NCBI RefSeq assembly: GCF_023806635.1
Contig: NZ_JAMTDQ010000091.1
Location: 1-64,000 of the forward strand
Direction of reading: 5' to 3'
DNA length: 64,000 nucleotides
Origin: Accumulibacter sp.
GTDB lineage: Bacteria; Pseudomonadota; Gammaproteobacteria; Burkholderiales; Rhodocyclaceae
Every line of letters begins with the position of its first letter. The stretch's first letter is position 1. Below the pieces are notes generated by a model. That model ran no database searches, had not been told where the DNA came from, and worked only from the letters and a program-made list of their open reading frames with translations. Both the position numbers and the translations under genes were made by a program. Of the stretch, positions 1 to 8,989 are shown piece by piece.

Positions 1-48
1 GGTTCGACCAAAAAAGTCCAGACCTAATTTTGCGGGTAAAGGGCAGGC

Positions 49-1515
49 CTAGCCCAGTTCGACGGGAATGAAGATCCTGGCGTTGCCGCGGTCGACCAGG
101 ACAGCGATCCGCTTGCCGGCCTTGTTGATCAGGTCGCGCAACTGCTCCGTACTGGAAATCGCCTCGCCGTTGACCGCGACGACGATGTCTCCCGGCTTGA
201 TGCCTGCCCTGGCGGCTGCGCCGGTGACGTTCTGCACGACGACGCCGTTGCCGACATCGGCGCGCCGCTGCTCTTCCGGGGTGAGCGGACGCACCGCCAC
301 ACCGAGGCGCCCCTTGCCGGCGTCCGGGGTGTCGCTGCTGGCCACCTGCTCATCGGCGAACTTGCCGACCTCGACATCGAACGGGCGCGTCTCGCCCTTG
401 CGCCACACCTGCAGCTTCGCCTGCTCGCCCGGTTTCATCGCCGAAACGATCGCCGGCAGCTCATTCGAGGAAGCAATCTCCTTGCCGTTGATCGACAGGA
501 TGACGTCGCCGGGCTCGAGACCGGCCTTCGCGGCAGGACTGCCCTTTTCCACCGAGCCGACCAGCGCTCCGGCGGGTTTCTTGAGGCCGAAGGAGTCGGC
601 GAGCGACTGATTCACCTCCTGGATCGCGACGCCGAGCCGGCCACGCTGTACCTTGCCGTGGGTGACGATCTGTCGCTCGACGTTCATCGCAACCTCGATC
701 GGGATCGCGAACGAGAGCCCCTGATAGCCGCCACTGCGCGAGTAGATCTGCGAGTTGATGCCGATCACCTCGCCCGCCATGTTGAACAGCGGCCCGCCCG
801 AGTTGCCGGGATTCACGGCGACGTCTGTCTGGATGAACGGCACGTAGCTGCCGTCGGGCAGGGATCGCGAGAAGGCGGAGACGATGCCGGCACTGGCGCT
901 GCTCTCGAAGCCGAAGGGCGAACCGATGGCGAGTACCCACTCACCGACGCGGGTGTTGCTGGCCGAGCCGATGCGGACTGCCGGCAGATCACTGGCGTCG
1001 ATCTTGAGGACGGCGACGTCGCTGGCGGTATCGAGGCCAAGCACCCTGGCCTTGAATTCGCGCTTGTCGGTCAGCTTGACCATGACCTCCTCGGCGCCAT
1101 CGACGACGTGGGCGTTGGTGAGAATCGTGCCATCCGGACTGACGATGAAGCCCGAACCGAGGCCGCGAGCAGGTGCATCGCCCCGGTTGTGCGGGGCGCC
1201 GAAGCGGCGGAGGAAGTCCGGGATCGAGCCGTCCTCCTCAAGTTGCGGGGATCCGGGTCCGCGCGCGCCTGCCTTGCGCGTGCCGGATACGCTGATGTTG
1301 ACGACGGACGCACTGTTGCGCGCAACGATGGCGCTCATGTCGGGCAATGCGGCGCCCGCAACCGCGACCGGCTGGTTGATCGTTGCGGGAAGCGTGACCT
1401 GTGCCGCGGGGGCCGACGCAGCGGGGGCGTTGGCATGGCCTATCGTGTAGGCGCCGGTCAGCGCCGCGACGACCGCGGCTGCGCCCGCGGTCAGCTTGAG
1501 CTTGTTCGAGTTCAT
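49..1515 (-). CDS. degP: DegP/MucD-type periplasmic serine endoprotease (Do family)
   Basis: Envelope quality-control protease that degrades or chaperones misfolded periplasmic proteins. An N-terminal hydrophobic signal or anchor segment (about residues 6-25) is followed by a trypsin-like domain with all three catalytic residues: His in TNAHVVDG, Asp in SDVAVLKI and Ser in GNSGGPL. Two PDZ domains follow (about residues 290-375 and 400-485), as usual for Do proteases of about 490 residues. The ATG at 1515 is chosen over the ATG at 1581 because AGGAG lies 7-8 bases upstream and the signal sequence then starts immediately. Upstream lies a CTTAAG direct repeat that could be a response-regulator site. 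Family assignment is certain; whether the ortholog is DegP, DegQ or MucD cannot be decided here. Confidence 0.93.
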   Translation of the reverse strand: MNSNKLKLTAGAAAVVAALTGAYTIGHANAPAASAPAAQVTLPATINQPVAVAGAALPDMSAIVARNSASVVNISVSGTRKAGARGPGSPQLEEDGSIPDFLRRFGAPHNRGDAPARGLGSGFIVSPDGTILTNAHVVDGAEEVMVKLTDKREFKARVLGLDTASDVAVLKIDASDLPAVRIGSASNTRVGEWVLAIGSPFGFESSASAGIVSAFSRSLPDGSYVPFIQTDVAVNPGNSGGPLFNMAGEVIGINSQIYSRSGGYQGLSFAIPIEVAMNVERQIVTHGKVQRGRLGVAIQEVNQSLADSFGLKKPAGALVGSVEKGSPAAKAGLEPGDVILSINGKEIASSNELPAIVSAMKPGEQAKLQVWRKGETRPFDVEVGKFADEQVASSDTPDAGKGRLGVAVRPLTPEEQRRADVGNGVVVQNVTGAAARAGIKPGDIVVAVNGEAISSTEQLRDLINKAGKRIAVLVDRGNARIFIPVELG

Positions 1516-1923
1516 GGCGTTCTCCTGGGTGAGTTCCGGGCAGGCAAGATGCCCACCGACGGGAGAAGCATGCCTCGGCAAGACTTAAGGCCGACTTAAG
1601 GGCAACTGCCGCCGACACGAGCAGCGGCTTGCACCGAGCCGGCGACAGCCCGCCGCTCGGCACGTGGATGTACGCGCAGTCGATCGCTTCGAGCCGCGAA
1701 GGATAGGAATTCCAATGCCACATCTGGAAGTATCTCATCCGTTCCTGCCCGTTCCTGCCCTCGTCAATCCGTGTAACTTGAGCTCAAGATGCCTGATCGA
1801 CCCTGAATATCCCGCGCCGACACCTCCGTCCGTGCCGGAAGCCGCCTGTGCGGCAAACTTCCGCCGCACAGGTGGCCACCGGCACGAGTCACCCCCGACG
1901 AGCGAGTCTGTTCGTCTTGTGCC
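1516..1923. other. Intergenic region between the degP-type gene and the IS91 remnant
   Basis: No gene is supported. The stretch holds the CTTAAG direct repeat (1584-1600), a perfect 10-bp tandem duplication of GTTCCTGCCC (1741-1760), a CTTGAGCTCAAG palindrome near 1777-1788, and a 14-nt inverted repeat with one mismatch (1841-1854 and 1863-1876). The last lies just past the transposase stop codon and may be part of an IS91 oriIS-type end. The open frames here show no recognisable protein. Confidence 0.5.
1584..1600 (-). promoter_or_regulatory. Possible PmrA/QseB-type response-regulator box upstream of the degP-type gene
   Basis: Two copies of CTTAAG are separated by five bases, giving an 11-bp period. 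This fits the YTTAAK-N5-YTTAAK direct repeat known for PmrA and the related QseB-type regulators. It lies 69-85 bp upstream of the protease start codon. No clear -10 element was found between the box and the gene, and no such regulator is encoded in the window, so function is inferred from the match alone. Confidence 0.4.
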
Positions 1924-3120
1924 CTACCACGCGATACGCTGGTCGAACTCGTAGTCCGGTGCCGGTTGCGCCTGCAAATCGATCTCGCCAGGCGCGTTGT
2001 CCTGCATCTCCCACAGTGGCGGCCCTCGTGCCGGCATCAGACGGGGCGGTGACGTTGGCTCGCCCAAGTGTCCGAGAATCTGCCCGATCGCCGGCCCCTC
2101 GGTAATGAAAGCGATGATCTTCATCTCGCGGCCACACTGCGGGCACAGCAGGGGCAGCACCTCATAGATGCGCGCGAGGAGCAGCGCCCAGACGTAGCGC
2201 GCCGCTTGGCGATGCAGCGGCTCTGCCGAGACCGCTTCCGGCGGCATCGGCTCGACTGGCGCTGGAGCGGCGACAATCTCGGCAGGCTGCGCCAATGCGG
2301 TGACCGCCTCGCGCAGCGGTGAGTTGGGCGCCAGCACCCCATAGTAGCGGTGACGGTGTTTGCGCGGTGGCGGGATCAGTGCTGCGAGACGATCGAGCAG
2401 TTGCATCGGCGTCAGCATCAGGCTGACGCTGCCACCCGGCCCCGGCTTCACGCTCTCATAGACCAGGCGCTCGGGATCGATTTCACGTAAGCGATCGAGC
2501 GCAAAAGCCGGACGGGCACAGTAGCGCAGCAGCCGTTCCAGGCCCTCGCGCTCGTGAGCCTCGATGCGCACCTCGGCATCCACCGAGAAGCCTCCGCTGT
2601 GCTCCCACTCGGCCATCCCCTGCGCATCGCCCGCCGACAGCAGGCCGCGCCGCTGGGCCGAGCGCAGCAGTCGCCGGCGCACGGCCGTCTGAACCTCGCC
2701 GCTGGCCGCTGCATCCAGTCCGCTGGCCGAGTGAAAGGCGGCGCCACCCTCTGCATCTACCTCGAAAACGCCATCCACCACGACGCAGTGGAAATGCAGA
2801 TGGGTGTTGAGCAGCGCACCGAAACGGTGGATGAAAATCACGGCGCCGAGGCGGGGCGCTTCACGGGCGCCGGGACTGTGTTGCCGCAGCACCCGCTCGA
2901 TGACTGCGGGTGCGCATGCCCCCGCGCCATCCTCCTGAAGCGCCAGCCAGGTCGCCAGATGCGTCTGCACGGTGCGATAGAGCAGCGTGCGTTCGGGTTC
3001 GCGGCGACGGTAGGCGGCACTGCGCAGTGAGGCGCAGGCGGCGGTGGCAGGCATGGCAGTCCGGATGGGGTGATCGGGACTGGATACTGTATGCCCATCC
3101 AGTTCACGACGCAGTCGTGA
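1780..3120 (-). mobile_element. IS91-family insertion sequence remnant (approximate limits)
   Basis: The element is defined by the internally deleted IS91-type transposase at 1924-3054. IS91-family elements lack terminal inverted repeats and move by rolling circle, so limits can only be estimated. A hairpin (1841-1876) just downstream of the transposase is a plausible part of the replication-origin end. On the other side, TCACGAC/GTCGTGA (3104-3120) and ACTGGAT/ATCCAGT inverted repeats could be part of the terminus. Both boundaries are inference; comparison with a full-length copy would fix them. Confidence 0.4.
1924..3054 (-). pseudogene. IS91-family (HUH/Y-type) transposase, internally deleted
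   Basis: Rolling-circle transposase. The HUH metal motif is present (THLHFHC, after HRFGALLN), as is the putative nucleophile region RYCARPAF, with one tyrosine. The family's C-terminal part follows, with CPQCG and an end in PDYEFDQRIAW. The N-terminal segment ERTLLYRTVQTHLATWLAL runs to CAPAVIERVLR and then jumps directly to QHSPGA. From knowledge of the family, about 95-100 residues carrying the cysteine-rich zinc-binding region normally lie between these points. The frame is kept, so a shortened protein of about 376 residues could be made but is probably inactive. The start is uncertain: ATG at 3054 has a weak ribosome site, and an open frame extends to 3153. Confidence 0.8.
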
Positions 3121-3314
3121 CTGCGGGTGGCGCCCCTCGACCTGCTCGCACACCGGGCTCGGGGGGTGCTAGGATCCGTGCGGCGGAGGCAAGCCCATTG
3201 CGGAAACGGATTCGACGGGGAGTCTTCCCTCTCGTCCACCGGTGCGAGGTCTCCATCCATCCAGGCTGCATGGCGCTGGAAAGCCAGCGCCGGGAAAGGT
3301 GACAAGGCGAGACC

Positions 3315-4895
3315 ATGCTGGGAACGATCGGAAGAATCCTGAAGTGGGTACTGCTGTTGATCCTCGTGATCGGCGTCGCGCTGCTCGCCCTGCGCTCGTT
3401 CCGCGTGCTCGGCGGCCCGGCCTTGCAGCCATGGCATACCTACGTGCCAACGGAGCTGTCGGCGGACCAACTCGACGCCGCCGACTGGAGCCGCTACCTC
3501 GCACAGGAAGACGAGATCATGGCCAGCGTGCGCGCCGAGGTAAGCCAGAAGCTGGCACCCGAGCAGCGCGTGCCGATCAACCGCTACTTCGAGGCGAGCC
3601 CGGTCTACCCGGCGCGTTTTGCGCAGGACTGGAACCGATCCTACGTCATGGAGCCCGATGGCAAGCCAGTGGGCGTCGTCGTCCTGCTGCATGGCCTGAC
3701 CGATTCGCCGTACAGCCTGCGGCATTTCGCGAGACACTATCGCGAGCACGGATTCGTCGCCATCGGCGTCCGGTTGCCGGCCCACGGCACCGTCCCCGCT
3801 GGCCTGAGCAAGGTCCGCTGGGAAGACTGGATGGCTGCAACCCGCCTCGCCATACGCGAAGCGCGGCGGCGCGTGCCTGCCCCCGCACCGCTGCACCTGG
3901 TGGGGTTCTCGAACGGCGGCGCGCTGGCGGTCAAGTACTCGCTCGATGCCCTCGAAGACCCGCGCCTCGTGCGCGCCGAGCGCATCATCCTGTTCACCCC
4001 GATGATCGGCATCACCCGCTTTGCCCGCTTTGCCGGCCTGGCGAGCCTGCCGGCCTTCCTGCCGCCGTTTGCCAACGCCGCCTGGCTGAGCGTCGTTCCG
4101 GAGTTCAATCCGTTCAAGTACAACTCCTTTCCGGTCAACGGCGCACGCCAGTCGTTTCGCCTCACCGACGCCCTGCAGGCGCAAATCCAGCGCCTGGCGC
4201 GAGCGGACCAGCTCGGCGGCCTGCCACCCGTGCTGACCTTCCAGTCGGCGATCGATTTCACCGTCAGCACACCGGCCATCCTGACCGCACTCTACGCGCA
4301 CCTGCCGGACAACGGCAGCGAGATCGTCCTGTTCGACGTGAACCGGACACTCAAGTTCGCCCCGCTGCTGCGCCCGTCTTCCTACGTCGCCGTGGACCGC
4401 CTCGCCCCCACGACCCCGGTGACCTATCGCTTCACGACCATCGCCAACGCGAGTGACGACAGCGAGATGACGGTCGAGCGCAGCATCGCGCCCGGCCAGC
4501 TGCAACCCGTCGTTCGTCCGCTGGGCCTGCCGTACCCGCCGGGAATCTTCTCCCTGTCGCACCTCTCGATCCCGATCCCGATGGATGACCCCCTGTATGG
4601 AATGTATCCCGACCCGAAAACGAAGGACGATTACGGTTACAACCTCGGCGCGATGGATGCCCGCGGCGAACGTGGCGCGCTGATCGTCGACCAGGACTTC
4701 CTGACGCGGCTGTCATCCAATCCCTTCTTCCCGTACCTGCTCGAACGCGTCGATGGCGAGATCGAGCGGCCGTCGGGTCCTTCGGGCCTCAAGATTGCCA
4801 CGACGGCACCCGCGGGACTGCCAGTGCGACTGGAGGCCGTGCTTTCCACGCTGCTGCCGGGTGACGAAGAGTTGCAGCCATTCGCTGGTCCCTGA
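3315..4895 (+). CDS. Membrane-anchored alpha/beta hydrolase
   Basis: A 526-residue protein with an N-terminal transmembrane anchor (about residues 8-28) and an alpha/beta-hydrolase fold. An oxyanion-loop region (VVLLHGLTDSPYSL) and the nucleophile elbow GFSNGG are visible. A probable acid lies in FQSAIDFTV, and a candidate catalytic histidine in SLSHLSIP. The resemblance is to serine-aminopeptidase/lysophospholipase-type (S33-like) hydrolases, but the chain is longer than usual (about 300), with extra C-terminal sequence. The anchor suggests action at the periplasmic face of the inner membrane. The substrate cannot be told from sequence. The gene stands alone; the ribosome site (AAGGCGAG) is modest. 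Confidence 0.85.
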   Translation: MLGTIGRILKWVLLLILVIGVALLALRSFRVLGGPALQPWHTYVPTELSADQLDAADWSRYLAQEDEIMASVRAEVSQKLAPEQRVPINRYFEASPVYPARFAQDWNRSYVMEPDGKPVGVVVLLHGLTDSPYSLRHFARHYREHGFVAIGVRLPAHGTVPAGLSKVRWEDWMAATRLAIREARRRVPAPAPLHLVGFSNGGALAVKYSLDALEDPRLVRAERIILFTPMIGITRFARFAGLASLPAFLPPFANAAWLSVVPEFNPFKYNSFPVNGARQSFRLTDALQAQIQRLARADQLGGLPPVLTFQSAIDFTVSTPAILTALYAHLPDNGSEIVLFDVNRTLKFAPLLRPSSYVAVDRLAPTTPVTYRFTTIANASDDSEMTVERSIAPGQLQPVVRPLGLPYPPGIFSLSHLSIPIPMDDPLYGMYPDPKTKDDYGYNLGAMDARGERGALIVDQDFLTRLSSNPFFPYLLERVDGEIERPSGPSGLKIATTAPAGLPVRLEAVLSTLLPGDEELQPFAGP

Positions 4896-5100
4896 AGCGG
4901 GCCGTCGGCGCGTGGCCAGGATGCCGGACCCGCTGCCTGCAAGAGGCTGACTGGGTTTGTTCGCCGCGCCGGATGCCATCCTGTTGCTTCCGTGCAACGG
5001 CCGGCTCATCCGGCAGCCGAGTCGACCGCTGGCGAGGGACCACGCCATGCAGCTCACTGCTATCCTGCAGGATGTCATGGATTCTTCCCGCGAGGGCGAC

Positions 5101-6054
5101 ATGAAGTTCCCATCTACGCACGTTACGAGCCTGGCGGTGCTGGCGGCGCTGTTCGCAGTGGCCGCGCCGGTGCAGGCCGGCTCCAATGTCGACCCGGTCG
5201 CCGATGCCCCCGCGCAGGAGCGCGGATCCACAGGCTGGCAGCCTTTCGTTTCGCTCACGCCGCTCTACCAGGGGAGCGCCGACCTCGATCGAGGCGGTGA
5301 TTTCAAGGTCGGCGGCGCGGTTGTCCGGGGCGGCGCTTCCCGCGACTTCGGCGGCGGCACGCGGGCGGGCGTGACACTCAACTACGACTATCTCGACTAT
5401 TCCTTTTCGACTCCGAACTCATTGGCCGCCAGGTCGCCTTGGGGCGTCGTCCAGCGTTATGGCCTGAGCCTCCCCATCTCCTTCGCCGTCGGCGATGGCT
5501 GGCGACTGGGGGTAGCGCCATCGGTCGACTGGTTCCGGGAGAACGGTGCCAGCACGGGTGACTCGCTCGTCTGGGGCGCGCTCTTCTCGGCGACCAGACG
5601 GTTCGCCGATGGCAATCTCATCGGCCTGGGAGTCGGCGCCTACGATGGGATCGAGAAGACCAGCGTCTTCCCGTTCTTGCTCGTCGATTGGCGCCTGGGC
5701 GAGCGCTGGCGCCTGATCAACCCGCTGGCGAGCGGACCGACCGGCCCTGCCGGGATCGAACTCGACTACCAGTTCGACGGCGGCTGGACTGCCGGCGTCG
5801 GCGTGTCGTACCGCGTCATGCGCTTCCGCCTGGATAACGACGGTCCGACGCCGGACGGAGTCGGCGAAGAGCGCGGGGTGCCGGTATTCCTCCGTGTCAC
5901 GCGCCAGTTCAACGACCAAATGGCGTTGCACCTCTACGGCGGTGTCGTGACGGCCGGGCAGCTGCGGGTGGAAAATTCATCCGGCAACCTGTTGCGCAAG
6001 GACGACTTCGACGCCGCGCCGTTTTTCGGCGCCACTTTCATCGGGCGCTTCTGA
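5101..6054 (+). CDS. Predicted outer-membrane beta-barrel protein (DUF6268-like)
   Basis: A 317-residue secreted protein with a clear signal peptide (SLAVLAALFAVAAPVQA). The body is made of alternating amphipathic strands rich in Gly, Tyr and Phe, and it ends in a terminal phenylalanine (FIGRF), the usual recognition signal of outer-membrane barrels. The ATG at 5101 is chosen over the in-frame start at 4957 because the signal peptide begins there and GAGGGC precedes it. Similarity to DUF6268-type barrels is from memory and moderate. The cargo or role is unknown. An imperfect GC-rich hairpin (6139-6153) downstream may end the transcript. Confidence 0.75.
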   Translation: MKFPSTHVTSLAVLAALFAVAAPVQAGSNVDPVADAPAQERGSTGWQPFVSLTPLYQGSADLDRGGDFKVGGAVVRGGASRDFGGGTRAGVTLNYDYLDYSFSTPNSLAARSPWGVVQRYGLSLPISFAVGDGWRLGVAPSVDWFRENGASTGDSLVWGALFSATRRFADGNLIGLGVGAYDGIEKTSVFPFLLVDWRLGERWRLINPLASGPTGPAGIELDYQFDGGWTAGVGVSYRVMRFRLDNDGPTPDGVGEERGVPVFLRVTRQFNDQMALHLYGGVVTAGQLRVENSSGNLLRKDDFDAAPFFGATFIGRF

Positions 6055-6451
6055 TCCCGGCCGGCGACCGGAGGGCCATCTCGCCCCGGGGTTGCCGCTC
6101 GGCATGGGTATCGGGCCGGGACGTGCCTGCAGCGCCGTCGCGGGTCACCCGCGGCGTGTGACTGCCCTGCACGCGCCGCAGCTCGCCACGACCGTGTCCG
6201 AGGGCACCCGGTCGCACGCCGTCGGCCCAGAGCCGCGAACGGCCTGAAAGGTCCACTCGGCCGAGGCACTGCTGCGCAGCTTGCTCATCGGCGGAGCGAT
6301 GGCCTGTCACCACAAGGCAGCGACCCACGAGCGCGCTCGAGACTCTTTCGCCGACGCCCACGCCGACGACTTGCTGCGCCGCTGAACTACGGGCAGAATG
6401 CTCGCGGCGCCATCCAGCGAAGCCGGCGTCCTTCTTGAGAGGTGCTCATCG
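6055..6451. other. Intergenic region without supported genes
   Basis: About 400 bp of GC-rich sequence. Apart from a short hairpin (CGCGGG/CCCGCG at 6139-6153) that may terminate the upstream gene, nothing was recognised. The open frames crossing it have no start signals or protein-like composition. Confidence 0.5.
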
Positions 6452-6829
6452 ATGAGCAATTTTTGGGATTTCATGTGGCTGATCGCGTCGGCCTTCCTGT
6501 TCGTGGCGTATCTCCTGATCCTGTTCCGCATCATTTCCGATCTCTTCAGGGACAGCGAACTCGGTGGTGGTGCCAAGGCCTTGTGGCTCATCTGCCTGCT
6601 CTTCCTGCCGATGCTGACCGCACTGGTGTATGTGATCGCCCGCGGCAAGGGCATGGCAGCGAGGCAACGCGCGGCGTACGAGCAGTCGCGATCCGAGGCG
6701 GAGTCCTACATCAGGCAGGTGGCCGGAAAATCGCCCGCCGAACAGATCGCCGACGCCAAGGAACTGCTGGATGCCGGGACGATCAATCCCGAAGAGTTCG
6801 CCCGGCTCAAGGCAAAGGCACTCGCCTGA
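6452..6829 (+). CDS. PLDc_N/SHOCT-domain membrane protein
   Basis: A 125-residue inner-membrane protein with two hydrophobic helices (about residues 7-28 and 42-62). They resemble the PLDc_N module found in small envelope proteins. The C-terminus is a SHOCT motif (AEQIADAKELLDAGTINPEEF), a short oligomerisation or recruitment helix pair. The ATG at 6452 follows a GAGAGG ribosome site; the upstream in-frame ATG at 6398 lacks one. The biological role of such proteins is not established. It precedes a glycine-zipper gene on the same strand. Confidence 0.8.
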   Translation: MSNFWDFMWLIASAFLFVAYLLILFRIISDLFRDSELGGGAKALWLICLLFLPMLTALVYVIARGKGMAARQRAAYEQSRSEAESYIRQVAGKSPAEQIADAKELLDAGTINPEEFARLKAKALA

Positions 6830-6904
6830 ACACAGTTCGTCGAGTCCTACCGGATGGCGGTCCGGGCTCCTGCTTCCTTTCCTCAATCACTCCGGAGCAA
6901 GTCC

Positions 6905-7492
6905 ATGAAAAACAATCCATTCTTCCACGCGACCCTGGGCGCAGCCGCGCTCGCACTCGGCCTCGGCTCGACGCTGGCCGAAGCTCAGTCGCGCGTGCAG
7001 TACGGGCGCGTGACCAACGTCGTGGCGACGACCGTCACCGACACGACTGCCCAGAACGTCGGCACCATCGTTGGCGGCGGCATTGGCCTGTTGACCGGCA
7101 GCGGGCAGTCCGGCAGCAATCGCGCCCTGCGCACCATCGGCGGCGCAGCCGCCGGGCGAGGGGTTGGCCATCTGGCCGGCCGCTCGCAGTCCTTCGAGTA
7201 CACGGTCCTGACCACCGGCGGCACGACGGTGCGCATCGTTTCCGACCAGGCGGGCAAGGTCGTCGGGGATTGTGTGGCCGTCGAACAGGGCCAGTTCAAC
7301 AACATCAGGCTGGTCTCCGACGACCGCTGCGCGCCCACGCGGACGACACAGCCGACCGCTACGACGGCAGCGGCGGCCGACGTGCAGGCGGCCAATGCGT
7401 GCGACCAGGCCAAGCAGCAAGCCCTGAATGCCGAAACCGACGAGGCCTTCGCACTTGCCGAGCGCCGCATTCGCCTGTTGTGCGGCGAGTGA
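6905..7492 (+). CDS. Glycine-zipper (SlyB-like) envelope protein
   Basis: A 195-residue exported protein with signal peptide (TLGAAALALGLGSTLAEA). It has a glycine-zipper region (VGTIVGGGIGLLTGSG through IGGAAAGRGVGHLAG), as in SlyB/Pcp-type outer-membrane proteins. A small beta domain (FEYTVLTTGGTTVRIVSDQ) and a Thr/Ala-rich linker follow, with a C-terminal helix carrying paired cysteines (ACDQ and LLCGE). Unlike SlyB there is no lipobox cysteine at the signal cleavage site. GGAG lies before the ATG at 6905. It is probably an envelope-stability factor; the precise role is inferred. Confidence 0.75.
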   Translation: MKNNPFFHATLGAAALALGLGSTLAEAQSRVQYGRVTNVVATTVTDTTAQNVGTIVGGGIGLLTGSGQSGSNRALRTIGGAAAGRGVGHLAGRSQSFEYTVLTTGGTTVRIVSDQAGKVVGDCVAVEQGQFNNIRLVSDDRCAPTRTTQPTATTAAAADVQAANACDQAKQQALNAETDEAFALAERRIRLLCGE

Positions 7493-7517
7493 TGGTGGTC
7501 AGAAGAGAAGCCCGGGG

Positions 7518-8621
7518 ATGAACGCAGGCATGTCGCAGTCGGTCGCTGCGCTGGCGCTTTTTCTCGTTGCCTGCTCACTGCCCGTCAGGGCAACCGAGGC
7601 ATCGCTGATCTGTTTTGGCAACGAGCCTTCATGGGGCCTGTCGTTCACCGCAAATGGCCGGGCACGGCTCGAGTTGGCCGATCGAGGGGCCGTCGAGTAC
7701 CGCGGCCGGGAGACGGGTCTCGCGGCGCCGAAGGAACGCGCATGGCGCGGCAGGCCGACGAGCGGCCGCGGCGGTGAACTGGTCGGCTTCCTCAGCGATG
7801 CCACCTGCAGCGACAACATGTCCGAGGTGCAGCACCCGCTTACCGCGCGCGTGTCGCTGCCCGATGGTCGCCTGCTGGTCGGCTGTTGCCGGTTTCCGTC
7901 TGCGGCCAGAACGCCGCCGCCGGCCATGACCATCGAGGGTCCGACGTGGCGCCTCACCGCCATCGGAGGCGGGAAGCCTGACCCCGCTGGCCAGACCGGG
8001 CGACCGGTGACCGCTCGCTTCGAGGCCGGGCGAGTCGACGGGTTTTCCGGCTGCAACCAGTTTTTTGGCGGCTACACGATCGACGGCGACCGCATCAGCT
8101 TCGCGCCCCTGGCTGGGACGATGATGGCCTGCGCGGCGCCAGCAATGGCGCTCGAGAAGTCTGTGCAGGGGGTGCTCGCCGGCACGGTTCGCTACGCGAT
8201 CGATGGCGATCGGCTGACGCTCACTCCGGCAACGGGTGCGGCACTCGCCTTCCAGGCCGAACCCCCGCCGACGCTGGCCGGTGTCGTCTGGCATGTCACC
8301 GGTTTCAACAACGGCCGTGACGCGGTGGTGGGACCGTTGGTCGGCACGGATCTGACGCTTTCCTTCGCCGACGGAATGGTACGCGGACACGCCGGTTGCA
8401 ACAGCTTCCGCGCCCCCTACTCGAGTGACGGCGAGCGGATGACCGTCGGGCCGGCGCTGACGACGCGCAAGGCCTGCGCCGGCGAAGGCGTCATGCAGCA
8501 GGAACAGGAGTTCCTGGCGGCGCTGGCAACGGCGACGAAGTGGAGCGTGCGCGGCGGCATGCTCGATGTGCATCGCGCCGACGGACAGCGCGTGCTCAAC
8601 GCCAACGCGGAAACCAGATAG
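7518..8621 (+). CDS. Secreted protein with two META (HslJ-like) domains
   Basis: A 367-residue exported protein. After the signal peptide comes a COG3650-like segment (SLICFGNEPSWGL, cysteine early in the mature chain). Two META/HslJ-like domains follow: about residues 140-245, with FSGCNQFFGGYTIDGDRISFAPLAGTMM split over the motif, and about 250-360, with GHAGCNSFRAPYS. Each repeat holds the GCN motif and a second conserved cysteine (MACAAP and KACAGEG). HslJ-type domains are linked to stress and antibiotic tolerance. The ATG at 7518 is used; an ATG at 7530 is an alternative. The lapA-like gene starts 10 bp downstream, so the two are probably co-transcribed. Confidence 0.8.
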   Translation: MNAGMSQSVAALALFLVACSLPVRATEASLICFGNEPSWGLSFTANGRARLELADRGAVEYRGRETGLAAPKERAWRGRPTSGRGGELVGFLSDATCSDNMSEVQHPLTARVSLPDGRLLVGCCRFPSAARTPPPAMTIEGPTWRLTAIGGGKPDPAGQTGRPVTARFEAGRVDGFSGCNQFFGGYTIDGDRISFAPLAGTMMACAAPAMALEKSVQGVLAGTVRYAIDGDRLTLTPATGAALAFQAEPPPTLAGVVWHVTGFNNGRDAVVGPLVGTDLTLSFADGMVRGHAGCNSFRAPYSSDGERMTVGPALTTRKACAGEGVMQQEQEFLAALATATKWSVRGGMLDVHRADGQRVLNANAETR

Positions 8622-8631
8622 AGGAGTTGAG

Positions 8632-8856
8632 ATGCGTTACGTCTACATCGGACTGGTCGTGGTTGCCACCGCCATCGTGCTGCTCTTCAAGGTTCAGAAC
8701 CTCACCGCAGTCACGGTCTCCCTGCTGGGGATGAGCATGACCATACCGGTCTTTCTGCTGGTCATCGGCATCTACCTCCTTGGCATGCTCACGGGAAGTT
8801 CGCTGCTGGCGCTGCTGCGTGGCTGGATCCGCAACGCCAGGGGCGACTCCGCCTGA
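8632..8856 (+). CDS. LapA-family small membrane protein
   Basis: A 74-residue inner-membrane protein with two hydrophobic helices (about 3-22 and 38-62). The sequence pattern FKVQNLTAVTVSLLGMSMTIPVF is typical of LapA (lipopolysaccharide assembly protein A) domain proteins. In enterobacteria LapA works with LapB in controlling LPS synthesis; no lapB gene is adjacent here, so that role is not shown. GAGGAG precedes the ATG, ten bases after the META-domain gene. Confidence 0.8.
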   Translation: MRYVYIGLVVVATAIVLLFKVQNLTAVTVSLLGMSMTIPVFLLVIGIYLLGMLTGSSLLALLRGWIRNARGDSA

Positions 8857-8989
8857 CAGACCGCGCCCGCTGACCGTCGGCAACGATCCTGGAGCAGGGG
8901 CACGCCACACGACGCTCCGCTCCGCCCCAGCGCAATCTTGCCTGACAGCGTGCTCGCGGACATCTCCGGCTGGTGCCCCGGGGACTTCG

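Noticed and set aside
1..48. Short sequence before the degP-type stop codon, with GGTTCGACC similar to GGTCGAAC near 1941
   Set aside because: Eight to nine bases in inverted orientation can occur by chance; not enough to call a repeat or element end.
1664..2105. Two short plus-strand frames left of the transposase remnant
   Set aside because: No ribosome sites or family features; the second overlaps the transposase end.
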